Made by a program: the position numbers and the translations under genes
Shown here: piece after piece, positions 33,080-42,315 of the stretch
Layout: each line of letters opens with the position of its first letter
How positions within the stretch are numbered: the first letter of the stretch is position 1
Notes under the pieces: model-generated
Seen by the model: only the letters and a program-made list of their open reading frames with translations
What the model was told of the DNA's origin: nothing
Database searches by the model: none
Assembly (NCBI GenBank): GCA_021732845.1
Contig: JAKFUF010000062.1
Coordinates: 62,001-126,000, forward strand
DNA: 64,000 nucleotides
From: Planctomycetaceae bacterium
GTDB lineage: Bacteria > Planctomycetota > Planctomycetia > Planctomycetales > Planctomycetaceae
Reading direction: 5' to 3'

Positions 33080-33988
33080 CTACCACCCCGCCGTCACATA
33101 CTTCTTCTCCACCTTCGCCGCCACCGTCCCGTTCGTATAGTAACCCAGAGAAATCTGGCCCACTTGAGTCAACAGGTCATAAGCCTTCCAGCGGTCCCAT
33201 TTGTAGTCGGCTTCCATCCACAGAATCAGCTTGGAATAGGCTTCCGCAATCGCCCGTTCAAAGCTGTTCTGCGTGCTGACTGTCATCAGCCAGTCGGCGG
33301 TCTCCAGACGGACGCCGGCGTATCCAGGCTTGGGAATTCTGTTGACTGTTATGGTCGTCTGCGCCGCCATTTCCAGAGCCGTGGCCGACAGTTCTCCATG
33401 TCCCTGGGACGCGTGCGCGTCACCCAGATAGAGGTAGCCACCGGGGACAAACACCGGCAGGTACACGGTGCAGCCTGGACCCACTTCAACCAGATCCATG
33501 TTGCCGCCATGTGGACCGGCGGGGAACGTCGTCGGCACGCCCCAGTCGGGCGCGGTGCCGATGCAGCCGAGCATTGGCTGATAAGGGATGGAGATGTTCT
33601 CGCTGAACTGGATTTGTCCGTCGTGAATCGGGCAGACATGCGCCCCATGCGGCACATCCGCACCGAGCCACTCGGTCAACTGTCGCGGAGCACCAGTGTA
33701 AGTCGCACACTGGCCATCGCGTGGCTCAATCGACTCGATGGTCACCGCCAGCACGTCGCCGGGGGCGGCATCCTCGACATGGATCGGTCCCGCGACGGGG
33801 TTGCTGAAGGGCATTTTCGACTTGTCGCGCCGGTCGCCGGGCGTCCGAATCTGGCCCGACAAGGCATCTTCCGATTCCACCCGCAGTCTGGCACCAGATT
33901 TGACCCTGGCCCGTGGCTCAAGGTGCCGGCTGAACTCGTAAACGAGCGGAAGCGCCAAGACCTGTTGCATGCCGTCCCCCCTTGCCAT
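33080..33988 (-). CDS. Acetamidase/formamidase family protein
   Basis: The 302-residue FmdA/AmdA-type enzyme hydrolyses short amides such as formamide or acetamide to ammonia and the acid. Diagnostic elements are NPVAGPIHVEDAAPGD, the LGCIGTAP turn, GPHGGNMDL, VFVPGGYLYLGDAHASQGHGE and the C-terminal ISLGYY. The length is typical. ATG 33988 or 33970 (MQQVLAL) are both possible. It lies between the Nramp-like transporter and the amidohydrolase, on one strand with them. Confidence 0.88.
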   Translation of the reverse strand: MARGDGMQQVLALPLVYEFSRHLEPRARVKSGARLRVESEDALSGQIRTPGDRRDKSKMPFSNPVAGPIHVEDAAPGDVLAVTIESIEPRDGQCATYTGAPRQLTEWLGADVPHGAHVCPIHDGQIQFSENISIPYQPMLGCIGTAPDWGVPTTFPAGPHGGNMDLVEVGPGCTVYLPVFVPGGYLYLGDAHASQGHGELSATALEMAAQTTITVNRIPKPGYAGVRLETADWLMTVSTQNSFERAIAEAYSKLILWMEADYKWDRWKAYDLLTQVGQISLGYYTNGTVAAKVEKKYVTAGW

Positions 33989-34132
33989 TTCAGGATCGCC
34001 CGGGAAGCTGCGGACAGCCTCCTTCAGCCTTGACGGACAGCGCTGCCAGACCGGGCGAAGTTACAGTATTGATCCGGTTCCGTGCCGTCAAGCGGCGCGG
34101 CGGGGAGGACTTGCCGGATGACATTCAAACAA

Positions 34133-35932
34133 CTATCCGCGCAGCCACAGCACCATGTCCTTCATCCAGGGGATGACCTCCAACTGGACCGCCTGAATCG
34201 TGAAGTATCCAAAAAACGCACAGGCCCAGACCATCGCCACAAATCGCAGCGGGCTGATGGACAGACTGCGTGAGAGGATCTTTGTGTTGAGATAGAGCAA
34301 AAGCAGGCTGTAGATCATCATCACCCCGCCGTTCATGGCCGCGGCGGTTTTCAAGAGAAACAACGGCTGCTTGAAATCTGGGAATGCGGAACTGGCCAGC
34401 AAAATCGCCGAACCGGTCAGGATCATGGTCCACAGCAGCAGAAAATACAGCCGCCCCAACGGCCAGCGTGGGTTCTCCCGCAGATAGTTGACTTTGATGA
34501 TGTCGGCACCGATGCGTGAGACCGCGTCGAGGACACCGAGTTCCGTTGTCAGGAGGATCGCGATCCCCATTACAAAGAACAGCAGCTTGAGAACCGGGCC
34601 AACCATCCCAAAGGCGTTGCCGATCTCCTGAGATTCGCCCCAGACGAAATTCATGTCCTGGCCAAATCGGTCCATGCCCAGCTTGAGGCTGCCGTCGGGA
34701 TTCCGCAGCAGCGAGTATGCGACCAGCGACAGCAGCACGAGGCAGACGACGCAGGTGCAATAGAAACTCCAGAAGTGTTCGAAATTGGCCGCCCTCCACC
34801 ACCGCCGCCAGCGCGCCATGTTTTCGGGTGTGTGCCGGAAGTGAAAGCCGGTGTCGGCAATCGTCTCTTCATTGCCGGTCAGCGGACTGGTGATGCGGCC
34901 AATATATTTGCCCATCCCATAGCCCTTGTCCTTGATGAAATTGCTCTGGCCCAGGTTCATGGTGCCGCCGGCACCGGCGAAGGCCAACGCTCCCAACAGC
35001 GCCATGACGCCCAGGCCACTCGAAGCATCCGGCATCGCACCGACGTTGACGATCCCCCGGGCCATTGCCACCACGGCGTCGAAGCGAATGAACAAGATGC
35101 CCAGCACAATGGCAATGACAAAGATGATTGCCACGAGCCACGTCTGAAGTTTTTCGACCGTGTTATAGACCACCGGTCCCGTGGTCAGGACCACACCCAC
35201 CAGGATCAGCGTGGCGATGGCGATGTAGGCGGCGAACGGTGCGGAATAACTGACCCCCGTTGACGATTGCAGCTTGAGGTAGAGGGATTCCACTGCCGTA
35301 TCGAAGTCATTGTGGTTCGACAACGCCAGCAGGTGGTCACGCTCTTGGGCGGACATGATCCCGCGGTACTCCAGGGTCTGTTTTCGGGAATCGAGTGTCA
35401 TCGCGCCGGGAAGCGTGATCGCTTCCGTGAACGGGGATTTCAGCGTCTCCGTCGCCGTTGGAACAGCGCCGAACACGGTCCAACTGACCAGCGTGCCAGC
35501 TCCCGTCGCCCAGCCCGGCCAGATCCAGGGAAGAAAATTCAGCAGGAGCATGATCCACGCCCACTGGCGGCTCAGCCGGCAGAACCCCGTGATCGCGCTT
35601 TCACCCGTCGCCAGTGTCCACCGTTCGATCTCCATGTTGATGAAGAACTGCGTCAGCACCCCGACCATGCAGGCCCAGAAGAACGTGAAGCCAGACTTGT
35701 AGGTGATATAGGGCCAGAAGATGAACTCGCCCGATCCCAGCGACAAACCCGCCAGGATGATGCTGGGACCCAGCATTTTCGTCCAATGCGGAGCCTCGGG
35801 CAGGTCGCGATACCGCAGCGGCGGCAGCGTCTGATGCGGAATCACCGAATCCGGAACCAGGTCGTCGGCGATGGCTTCGGCAGGGATGCCGCCCTCCACG
35901 GGAAGACCGGAGGCAGGGGACGAATTCGACAT
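34133..35932 (-). CDS. Non-canonical Nramp-family transporter
   Basis: The 599-residue protein has about eleven transmembrane helices. The first begins GPSIILAGLSLGSGEFIFWPY, and the sixth region is ALAFAGAGGTMNLGQSNFIKDKG. In canonical Nramp proteins helix 1 has DPGN and helix 6 has an MPH-like motif that bind Mn2+/Fe2+. Here DPGN is replaced by GSGE and the helix 6 motif is absent, so transition metals are not assured. A large polar loop with HTPENMARWRRWWRA lies mid-protein. I use ATG 35932 (MSNSSPASG), since upstream sequence is Arg-rich and not protein-like. Confidence 0.85.
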   Translation of the reverse strand: MSNSSPASGLPVEGGIPAEAIADDLVPDSVIPHQTLPPLRYRDLPEAPHWTKMLGPSIILAGLSLGSGEFIFWPYITYKSGFTFFWACMVGVLTQFFINMEIERWTLATGESAITGFCRLSRQWAWIMLLLNFLPWIWPGWATGAGTLVSWTVFGAVPTATETLKSPFTEAITLPGAMTLDSRKQTLEYRGIMSAQERDHLLALSNHNDFDTAVESLYLKLQSSTGVSYSAPFAAYIAIATLILVGVVLTTGPVVYNTVEKLQTWLVAIIFVIAIVLGILFIRFDAVVAMARGIVNVGAMPDASSGLGVMALLGALAFAGAGGTMNLGQSNFIKDKGYGMGKYIGRITSPLTGNEETIADTGFHFRHTPENMARWRRWWRAANFEHFWSFYCTCVVCLVLLSLVAYSLLRNPDGSLKLGMDRFGQDMNFVWGESQEIGNAFGMVGPVLKLLFFVMGIAILLTTELGVLDAVSRIGADIIKVNYLRENPRWPLGRLYFLLLWTMILTGSAILLASSAFPDFKQPLFLLKTAAAMNGGVMMIYSLLLLYLNTKILSRSLSISPLRFVAMVWACAFFGYFTIQAVQLEVIPWMKDMVLWLRG

Positions 35933-36071
35933 GCGGGGATCCAGAGAGAGTGCGAGCGCTGCGCCGACGCGGAACTGTACAGGCGGCCGGCGACGGGAGG
36001 CAAGCCGCCGCGCGTGGCTCGAACACGCAAGCGCACGGCGCAAGCCGTCCGGTGAGTTGCCGATCGCCACC

Positions 36072-36839
36072 TCAAGCCTTCGTGGCGGCGATGTCTTTCT
36101 CATTCCTGACAGGCTGCTGGCAGCACAGGTCCGACCGGCCCATCCACTGATGTTCGATGCCCCGCATCAACAGGGCACAGTCGAACTGGATTGAGCCTTT
36201 GGGAAACAACGATTCGTCCTCGAAGAAACTCGACCGGACCTCCTCCACGTCCAGCGGTTCCACCTGCCAGTTGAGACACTGCAGTTCCAACCCCTGAAAC
36301 CGTGCGGGATCAGCCGTGGCTGAATATCCGAGCGAACCGCCCTGAAAAAACGTCGAGCATTCTTCAAGGGAACGAAACACCGAAGTTGTCGGCAATTGAG
36401 CCGTTCGCCGTCCGCGCACAACCATGCTGGTGACACCGTCGTCACTGCGAAGTGCGACATGGTACTGCTCGGCGGTCTCCTCGACCGTGAACCGTGCATG
36501 GGAATGAAAGCCGGGAAACAGCCGCCCGCCCGCCAATGTGTTGAACCACGAGTCGGTGTCGCGGCGGCGGACGTAGACTCCCTCGCAAACCTTCCCGTCG
36601 GCGTCCCACTCGACAGCCGAGCGGTGTGCGGCATTCTCCGTCGAGATTCCGAGCCACGAAGGGAGGCCGCTTGGCCTAAGATGCTTTAAGCGAATCAGGC
36701 AGATGCCGACCATGGCCCGTCCATTCACGATCTTCGGTCGGAACGGAGCGGGAAGCAGCGGTGCCAACACCAGCGGATCGACCTGGTAATTGACAAGGAT
36801 TCGCCGGTCGATCACGCCGCGCATCACAGGAATCTTCAT
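36072..36839 (-). CDS. DUF2071 (YqjF-like) protein
   Basis: The 255-residue protein has the DUF2071 features LPAPFRPKIVNGRAMVGICLIRLKHLRP, SAVEWDADGKVCEGVYVRRRDTDS and FPGFHSHARFTVEE. The family is an acetoacetate-decarboxylase-like beta barrel of unknown function. I chose ATG 36839 (MKIPVMRGVIDRRI) because conserved sequence starts there; upstream TTG/ATG alternatives exist to 36944. The gene follows the Gfo/Idh terminator, so it probably has its own promoter. Confidence 0.78.
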   Translation of the reverse strand: MKIPVMRGVIDRRILVNYQVDPLVLAPLLPAPFRPKIVNGRAMVGICLIRLKHLRPSGLPSWLGISTENAAHRSAVEWDADGKVCEGVYVRRRDTDSWFNTLAGGRLFPGFHSHARFTVEETAEQYHVALRSDDGVTSMVVRGRRTAQLPTTSVFRSLEECSTFFQGGSLGYSATADPARFQGLELQCLNWQVEPLDVEEVRSSFFEDESLFPKGSIQFDCALLMRGIEHQWMGRSDLCCQQPVRNEKDIAATKA

Positions 36840-36950
36840 GGCCCAGTCCCAGGAGGGAATCAATGCGACCGCCGCCCCGGATTTGTTCGGGGCGTGCTGC
36901 AGGCTTCGTGCCATGAGGCGGGATTCAGAAATGATCCCCGCCAATACAAA

Positions 36951-36977
36951 CGCCGTCCTCCCTGAGGGAGGACGGCG
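36951..36977 (-). terminator. Intrinsic terminator after Gfo/Idh gene
   Basis: A perfect 12-bp GC-rich stem, CGCCGTCCTCCC / GGGAGGACGGCG, closes a 3-base loop. On the minus transcript it is followed by TTTG, a short T run. It lies 28 bases past the end of the oxidoreductase gene. Confidence 0.8.
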
Positions 36978-37004
36978 CGGAAAAGCGTTCCATTGCCCGG
37001 CTTG

Positions 37005-38360
37005 TCAAACCGTCCGCGTAATCCCCGGAACGGCGATCGGGTAGGTGCCGTCGGGCTTGGGCATGACCGGCGGCGTCATCTTGAAATCGAAGTTTTCCAG
37101 GTTGGGTGCCAGCGTGATGTCGGAGGCGATGCAATCCCGCCAGTTGAGTTCCTTGCCCGAATAGGTGGCCATCCGCCCAAAGACGGAGGTCATGCTGCTG
37201 ATGGCGCCGAACTCGGCCTCGTTGATCGGATTGCCGGCGCGGATGCTGGCGAACAGGTCGTCATGTTCGACCTGGTACGGATCCTTGACCTTGCCCTCGA
37301 ACTTCCAATTGTTGTCCTTGGACTTGATGACGCCGCCAGAAATGTCGGCGTAACCCTTCGTCCCCTGCACGTGCTCAGAGACGCTGTTCCAGCAGCCGGG
37401 GATCTGGCGGCACTGGCTGAACATCCGCGAGCCGTCGGCGTACTCGAACTCGACGAAGTGATGGTCGAAGATTTCTCCAAAGTCTTTGCTGGTCCGGACC
37501 TGCCGTCCGCCCATGCCCCACGCCTTGACCGGGTGGCCGTAGACGCCGTCCTTGTTGACGTCGCCCTTCACCCAGTTGATGACGTCGAGGTTGTGGATGT
37601 GCTGTTCGCAGATGTGGTCGCCGCACAGCCAGTTGAAGTAGTACCAGTTGCGCATCTGCCATTCCATCTCGGTCTGCTCGGCAGTGCGGGGGCGGAGCCA
37701 CAGCTCGCCCATGTTCCAGTAAGCGCGGGCGGTGTGGATCTCACCGATCGCCCCGTCCTGCAGCCGCTTGATCGTCTCGAGGTAGTTGGCCTGGTGGTGC
37801 CGCTGCAGCCCCACGCCGACACCCAGTTTTTTCTTCTTGGCTTCGGCGGCGGCGGCCAGCACCTTGCGGACACCCGGCGCGTCCACGGCGACCGGCTTCT
37901 CCATGAAGACGTGCTTGCCGGCGGCAACCGCGGCTTCGAAGTGCAGCGGACGGAACCCGGGCGGCGTGGCGAGAATCACCAGGTCCAGATCTTGAATCGC
38001 GAGGATCTTCTTGTAGGCGTCGAACCCGTGGAAGACCATGTCGGGAGCGACGGCGATCCGGTCCGGGCGTTCGTCGAACTCAGCCTTGAGCTGACTCAAG
38101 GCGCTCTCGGCGTTGTCCTTGAAGGCGTCGCCCATCGCGACGAGGCGGACATTGCCTTCGGTCCGCAGCGCCTGGGCCGCCGCGCCTTTTCCGCGTCCGC
38201 CGCATCCGATCAGCGCGATCTTCATCTGATCGTCGCCGGCGGCATAGGCTCCAGGTAGCACACCGAGGCTTCCCAGCACCCCCGCGCCGACCGCAGCCAC
38301 GGTCGAAGTCTTGAGAAAGTCTCGGCGGGACGCGGGAGAATACGGAAGCGAATCGGACAT
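37005..38360 (-). CDS. Tat-exported Gfo/Idh/MocA oxidoreductase
   Basis: The 451-residue protein starts with a twin-arginine signal (SRRDFLKTS, residues 11-40). The Rossmann domain follows with IALIGCGGRGKG (NAD(P)-binding), then the EKP motif (HVFMEKPVAVDA) that carries the Lys conserved in the family. The C-terminal beta domain contains NWLCGDHICEQHIHNLD and WGMGGRQV, typical of the planctomycete exported subgroup. Substrates are generally sugars or inositol derivatives, unknown here. It ends at a strong terminator and is monocistronic. Confidence 0.9.
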   Translation of the reverse strand: MSDSLPYSPASRRDFLKTSTVAAVGAGVLGSLGVLPGAYAAGDDQMKIALIGCGGRGKGAAAQALRTEGNVRLVAMGDAFKDNAESALSQLKAEFDERPDRIAVAPDMVFHGFDAYKKILAIQDLDLVILATPPGFRPLHFEAAVAAGKHVFMEKPVAVDAPGVRKVLAAAAEAKKKKLGVGVGLQRHHQANYLETIKRLQDGAIGEIHTARAYWNMGELWLRPRTAEQTEMEWQMRNWYYFNWLCGDHICEQHIHNLDVINWVKGDVNKDGVYGHPVKAWGMGGRQVRTSKDFGEIFDHHFVEFEYADGSRMFSQCRQIPGCWNSVSEHVQGTKGYADISGGVIKSKDNNWKFEGKVKDPYQVEHDDLFASIRAGNPINEAEFGAISSMTSVFGRMATYSGKELNWRDCIASDITLAPNLENFDFKMTPPVMPKPDGTYPIAVPGITRTV

Positions 38361-38704
38361 GAATGACTCCTGCTGGGATCGGAGAACAGGCTGTGCGGTT
38401 TAGCCGGAACGAATGCGGACGCGCCAGACCGAGTGACCATTGGCACGCATCCGCAGAAGTATAGCCGATCCTCGTTTCAACTTGCGAGTTTCCGCCCATT
38501 GTGACGGGGCGAATCTCGACAATCTCACGCAGAATTAAGGTCAGCCAGACTGTTTGGCCTGGGAAAACTGTGCCGCGCACACGCGGATTCGGATCCACAC
38601 GCGGCATTGCTGGACCTTCCGACCCAACACCTTTATTCGTTGTCCCTGATGGCGTTCGCTGCTGGAAATCGGCAGCAGTGTGACGGTTCTTGTTGCTGTA
38701 GACG
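38361..38704. other. Intergenic gap with partial repeat
   Basis: No gene is seen in these 344 bases. The 5' part contains the promoter of the oxidoreductase gene on the minus strand. The right end holds the fragment of the 320-bp element listed next. Confidence 0.5.
38629..38702 (+). repeat. 320-bp element, right-end fragment
   Basis: TTTATTCGTTGTCCCTGATGGCGTTCGCTGCTGG and the text up to TTGTTGCTGTAGACG align with the last 75 bases of copy 1 (28106-28175). Only the right end is present, just downstream of the prephenate dehydrogenase gene. Confidence 0.75.
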
Positions 38705-39577
38705 TCAGTTTTGCCGCGGCATTAGCGCCTCGCGGCTCTCACGCGCATGGACGAGCAGCTCGCGCAGCCGACTGGCATCGCGCTCCTCAATCGCCTCCCG
38801 GAAAGCGTGGCTCACCGTCTCCTGCTTCTTCAGGCTCTCCAGCAGCGCGTCGGCGTTCGCCAGAAAAATGGCGGTCCAGAGGTCGGGGTCGCCGGAGGCG
38901 ATGCGGGTCGTATCGCGAAAGCCAGTTGCCGCGAGTTCGCGGTTTTCCGGTGCCAGGGTGCTGGCCACCGTCGCCGCGATCAGGTGGGGCAGGTGGCTCG
39001 TTTCCGCCAGGGCCAGGTCATGCGCCTCCGGCGACATCTCCAAGACCCGCGCCCCCAGCGATGTCCAAAACGCCGCGAGACGCTCACGAGCCCGCAATGT
39101 ACTCGATTCGACAGGCGTTAAGACGCAAACCCGCCCCACGAACAGGTTCGCATCGGCGTGTTCGCAACCCTGCTTCTCGGAGCCAGCCAAAGGGTGCGAG
39201 CCGAGAAATTCGACTCCCTCGGCCAGATCTTTCGACAGTGACCGGCAGATCGATCCCTTGGTGCTCCCCGCGTCCGTGATCACCGTGCCGGGGCGGCAAG
39301 AAGCCACGGCTTCGCGAACTCCAGCGGCGATCCGGTCCACGGGCGTGCAGAAGATCAACACGTCGGCTTCCCGCGCGGCAACGGCGATGTCCGTCGTGGT
39401 GTGGTCCGCCAACCCCAGGCTCAGCGCCAGCCGAAGTTTCCCAGCGTCACGTCCCACCGCGAACACGCGGCCGAGATTTCGTTTCCGAACGGCTGCCGCG
39501 ATCGATCCACCTATCAGCCCCACGCCGACAATGGCGATGGTAGGGAAATTCGACGGCGCTGGATGTGGGACAGTCAT
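38705..39577 (-). CDS. tyrA: Prephenate dehydrogenase
   Basis: The 290-residue TyrA-family enzyme oxidatively decarboxylates prephenate to 4-hydroxyphenylpyruvate in tyrosine synthesis. Motifs are GVGLIGGS (NAD-binding), VTDAGSTKG, and GSHPLAGSEKQG with the catalytic His; the helical C-terminal domain has SHLPHLIAATVAS. I start at ATG 39577 (MTVPHPAPSN); the frame is open upstream to 39721 but that sequence lacks conservation. It is divergent from lexA with 232 bases between. Confidence 0.92.
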   Translation of the reverse strand: MTVPHPAPSNFPTIAIVGVGLIGGSIAAAVRKRNLGRVFAVGRDAGKLRLALSLGLADHTTTDIAVAAREADVLIFCTPVDRIAAGVREAVASCRPGTVITDAGSTKGSICRSLSKDLAEGVEFLGSHPLAGSEKQGCEHADANLFVGRVCVLTPVESSTLRARERLAAFWTSLGARVLEMSPEAHDLALAETSHLPHLIAATVASTLAPENRELAATGFRDTTRIASGDPDLWTAIFLANADALLESLKKQETVSHAFREAIEERDASRLRELLVHARESREALMPRQN

Positions 39578-39753
39578 GATGGGAGCCAACCATAGCATTT
39601 TTGAGCCACGCGGACACCTGTTTTGCGGGCAGTGCCGGAGGGGGATCTGGCGGAAATTTTTCCAGACCGCCGGAGCCTCCAGACCGTAAAAATCGACCTC
39701 ATTTCGTTCATCACTGAACAAATGCCACGCAAATCACTTGCCGGGTAGACGGA

Positions 39754-39764
39754 TGTATATTACA
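39754..39764. promoter_or_regulatory. TGTA-TAT-TACA dyad in lexA upstream region
   Basis: The 11-base dyad TGTATATTACA lies 46 bases before the lexA start and contains a TATATT hexamer that could be a -10 element. LexA repressors usually bind dyads in their own promoter, but I see neither the Gammaproteobacterial CTG-CAG nor the Gram-positive GAAC-GTTC box here. The role is inference. Confidence 0.35.
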
Positions 39765-39809
39765 GTTTTGGTGCACGAAGCGACCAACCACATTCCAAGG
39801 GTGCACGAC

Positions 39810-40406
39810 ATGTCCACACGCGAAGAAATGACACTGAAGCAAGAGGCCATTTACGAATTCCTGAAGGACAAGATTCTGACGCGTGGCTACGGTCCCACCG
39901 TGCGTGAGATCGGCACGCAGTTCAAGATCAAGTCCCCCAACGGCGTGATGTGCCACTTGCGGGCACTGGAGCGGAAAGGGCTGATCACCCGCGAATCACA
40001 CATGTCGCGGGCAATTCAACTGTCAGAACCGCTGTCGCGGCACAGCCTGCCGCTCTCGGGGAAGATTTCCGCCGGTCGCCCGCTCCTGGCGGTCGAGCAG
40101 CCGGAGAAGGTCGATTTCAGCGCGCTGCTCGAACCATCGGATCACTTCTGCCTGCAGGTGACCGGCGAGTCGATGATTGACGCCCAAATCGCGGACGGAG
40201 ACTTTGTCGTCGTGAAAGGTCAGAAAACCTGCCGCGACGGTGAAATTGTCGTCGCGCTGGTGGATGGCGAGGATGCCACGCTGAAGCGCTATTATAAGGA
40301 GAACAACCGCATTCGGCTGGAGCCCGCCAATTCGACGATGAAACCAATCTTCTCCAACAATGTGCAGATCATGGGAATCGTCGTCGGGGTGATCCGCCGG
40401 TATTAG
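39810..40406 (+). CDS. lexA: SOS-response repressor LexA
   Basis: The 198-residue protein has the LexA N-terminal winged helix (TLKQEAIYEFLKD, TVREIGTQFKIKSPNGVMCHLRALERKGLI) and the S24 autopeptidase domain. The Ala-Gly scissile bond is in GKISAGRP, the catalytic Ser in TGESM, and the Lys in ATLKRYY. RecA-stimulated self-cleavage derepresses DNA repair genes. ATG 39810 follows AAGGG at good spacing, and upstream starts (39738) lack conserved sequence. Monocistronic, divergent from tyrA. Confidence 0.95.
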   Translation: MSTREEMTLKQEAIYEFLKDKILTRGYGPTVREIGTQFKIKSPNGVMCHLRALERKGLITRESHMSRAIQLSEPLSRHSLPLSGKISAGRPLLAVEQPEKVDFSALLEPSDHFCLQVTGESMIDAQIADGDFVVVKGQKTCRDGEIVVALVDGEDATLKRYYKENNRIRLEPANSTMKPIFSNNVQIMGIVVGVIRRY

Positions 40407-40623
40407 CCGTATTGGCCGGCACTCCCCGCTTGAGAGTTGCCTGCTGCGGGCGAATCTATTTCTCGCTGGGAATCGCCAAGACGGCGATTCGCGCGGACGG
40501 ACCGTCCTGTGGGTCGGAACTTTGGGGGATGCCCCCGAACCGGTGCCCGGAGGTCCGCGCGGCCAGCCGGATTCTGGTAGCATGGGACGTGTGGAGTCCA
40601 GGCTGGCAGCGAGGGAGCGGACC

Positions 40624-42213
40624 GTGTCAAAGTGGCGAATGATTGTACTGGGGTCGCTGTATGCGCTGCCGGTCCTGGCCTATGTTGTGGCCGGGGGCTG
40701 GGCCATGTGGGAGACGGGCTGGCTGGGGTTTGTCTGGTGGCTGCTGCCCGTCTTTTGGGGCATCGCCTGGGCACTGACGCGTTATTGGGGGAAGGCGGTC
40801 GTCAATCCGCTCGCCCGCGTGGCAGAGATTTCGCCGCATTGGACCCCGCGGGATATTGAAGCCTTGGAGGTGATTGCCGCGAAGCAAAAACAAGTTGAGG
40901 AGCTTGCACCCCAGCGGTTGACGGATCCCCATTTGTATTTGGAAACCGCACTCGAACTTTCGACCGCCGTGGCTCGCCACTACCATCCCCGCGCGGCCGA
41001 TCCTGTCACCTCGCTGACAATTCCCGAGATTCTGGCGGCCGGACAACTGGCGTTCGAAGACTTGGAGAACTGGACCCGGCAGTATGTTCCGGGGAGCCAC
41101 CTGCTGACGATCGAGCAGTGGCGGTTGCTGGGCCATGCCCCCAAATGGATGAATCACCTCAGCAATCTCACCTGGCTGGTGTCATTCGTGATGAATCCGG
41201 CGGCGACCATTCCCCGTTACTTCGTCTCCAAAAGCGTGATGACCCCATCCACCACGGAACTGCAGAACAACCTGCTGACCGGGTTTTATGTGGCCTACGT
41301 GGCCCGCGTGGGTCGTTACTGCATCGAGATGAACAGTGGTCGTCTGCGCGGAGGGGCCGCGCTCTACCGCGAAACCATGGCGCGGCTCAAACCCGACGAA
41401 CAGGCCTTTGCCACCAGTGCTGCGCCTCCGACTGCCACGGCACAGCCGGTCCCTGCCATGGAACCGGTCACCGTCACCATCGCACTGATTGGGCAGGTGA
41501 AGGCTGGCAAATCGAGCCTCGTCAACGCGTTGATCGGCGAGCAGCAGGCCGCCAGTGATGTGCTGCCGCTGACACGGACCGTGCAACGGTTTCGCATGGA
41601 GCTGCCCAAAGAGATCGCCCCCAACCTCACGGAACTCGTGCTGTTGGACACTCCGGGCTATGCCGAGGCAGGCGCATCGCCGCAGCAGACCGAAGAAGTT
41701 CGCGTGGCGGCACGGCAGTCGGACCTGCTGTTGATCGTCATGGATGCCAAGAGTCCGGCGCGGCAGGCAGATCTGAAGTTTGTGCAGGAGTTGTCGGCTT
41801 GGTTCCAGTCTCAGCCACAGTTGAAACCACCGCCGGCCCTGGCGGTCATCACGCACATTGACGGTTTGAGCCCCGTGCTGGAGTTCGCGCCGCCGTACGA
41901 CTGGCAGCATCCGCAGCGCCCCAAGGAGAAAAGCATCCGCGGAGCGGTGGACTACAACCGCGAACTGTTTGGACATCTCGTACGCGGCGTGATTCCCTGC
42001 TGCACTGATGTGCCGCGCAAGCGGGTGTATGGAGTGGAAGAGTGGCTTGTTCCCGCGATGGCGGGGTCGTTGAGCGAATCCCGCGCGGTGGCCCTCGTGC
42101 GAATGCTGCATTCCCGCATGGACACCGGCAAGTTCCGCCAGGTGCTGTCGCAGGTCACCGCCGTGGGGAAAGAGTTGCTGCAGCAGTTCGTGCAGGAAGT
42201 CACCCGCCCGTGA
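40624..42213 (+). CDS. Membrane-anchored GTPase
   Basis: The 529-residue protein starts at GTG 40624 with a clear GAGGGAG ribosome binding site; ATG starts at 40582 and further upstream are less supported. Two N-terminal transmembrane helices (about 5-25 and 32-52) anchor it. A helical region follows, then a G domain near 285-450 with P-loop GQVKAGKSSLVNAL, a G3 DTPGYAEAG and G4-like THID. The type resembles YeeP/YcjX-like or dynamin-related small GTPases that act at the bacterial envelope. No partner is adjacent. Confidence 0.82.
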   Translation: MSKWRMIVLGSLYALPVLAYVVAGGWAMWETGWLGFVWWLLPVFWGIAWALTRYWGKAVVNPLARVAEISPHWTPRDIEALEVIAAKQKQVEELAPQRLTDPHLYLETALELSTAVARHYHPRAADPVTSLTIPEILAAGQLAFEDLENWTRQYVPGSHLLTIEQWRLLGHAPKWMNHLSNLTWLVSFVMNPAATIPRYFVSKSVMTPSTTELQNNLLTGFYVAYVARVGRYCIEMNSGRLRGGAALYRETMARLKPDEQAFATSAAPPTATAQPVPAMEPVTVTIALIGQVKAGKSSLVNALIGEQQAASDVLPLTRTVQRFRMELPKEIAPNLTELVLLDTPGYAEAGASPQQTEEVRVAARQSDLLLIVMDAKSPARQADLKFVQELSAWFQSQPQLKPPPALAVITHIDGLSPVLEFAPPYDWQHPQRPKEKSIRGAVDYNRELFGHLVRGVIPCCTDVPRKRVYGVEEWLVPAMAGSLSESRAVALVRMLHSRMDTGKFRQVLSQVTAVGKELLQQFVQEVTRP

Positions 42214-42315
42214 TTACTGACTGAGTTCGGACACGACGCCGAATCATCCATTCCGACTTACAAATTTCAAATTTCATCAAACTCAGAGACCGGACTTTTT
42301 TTGGAAACGTCAAAT

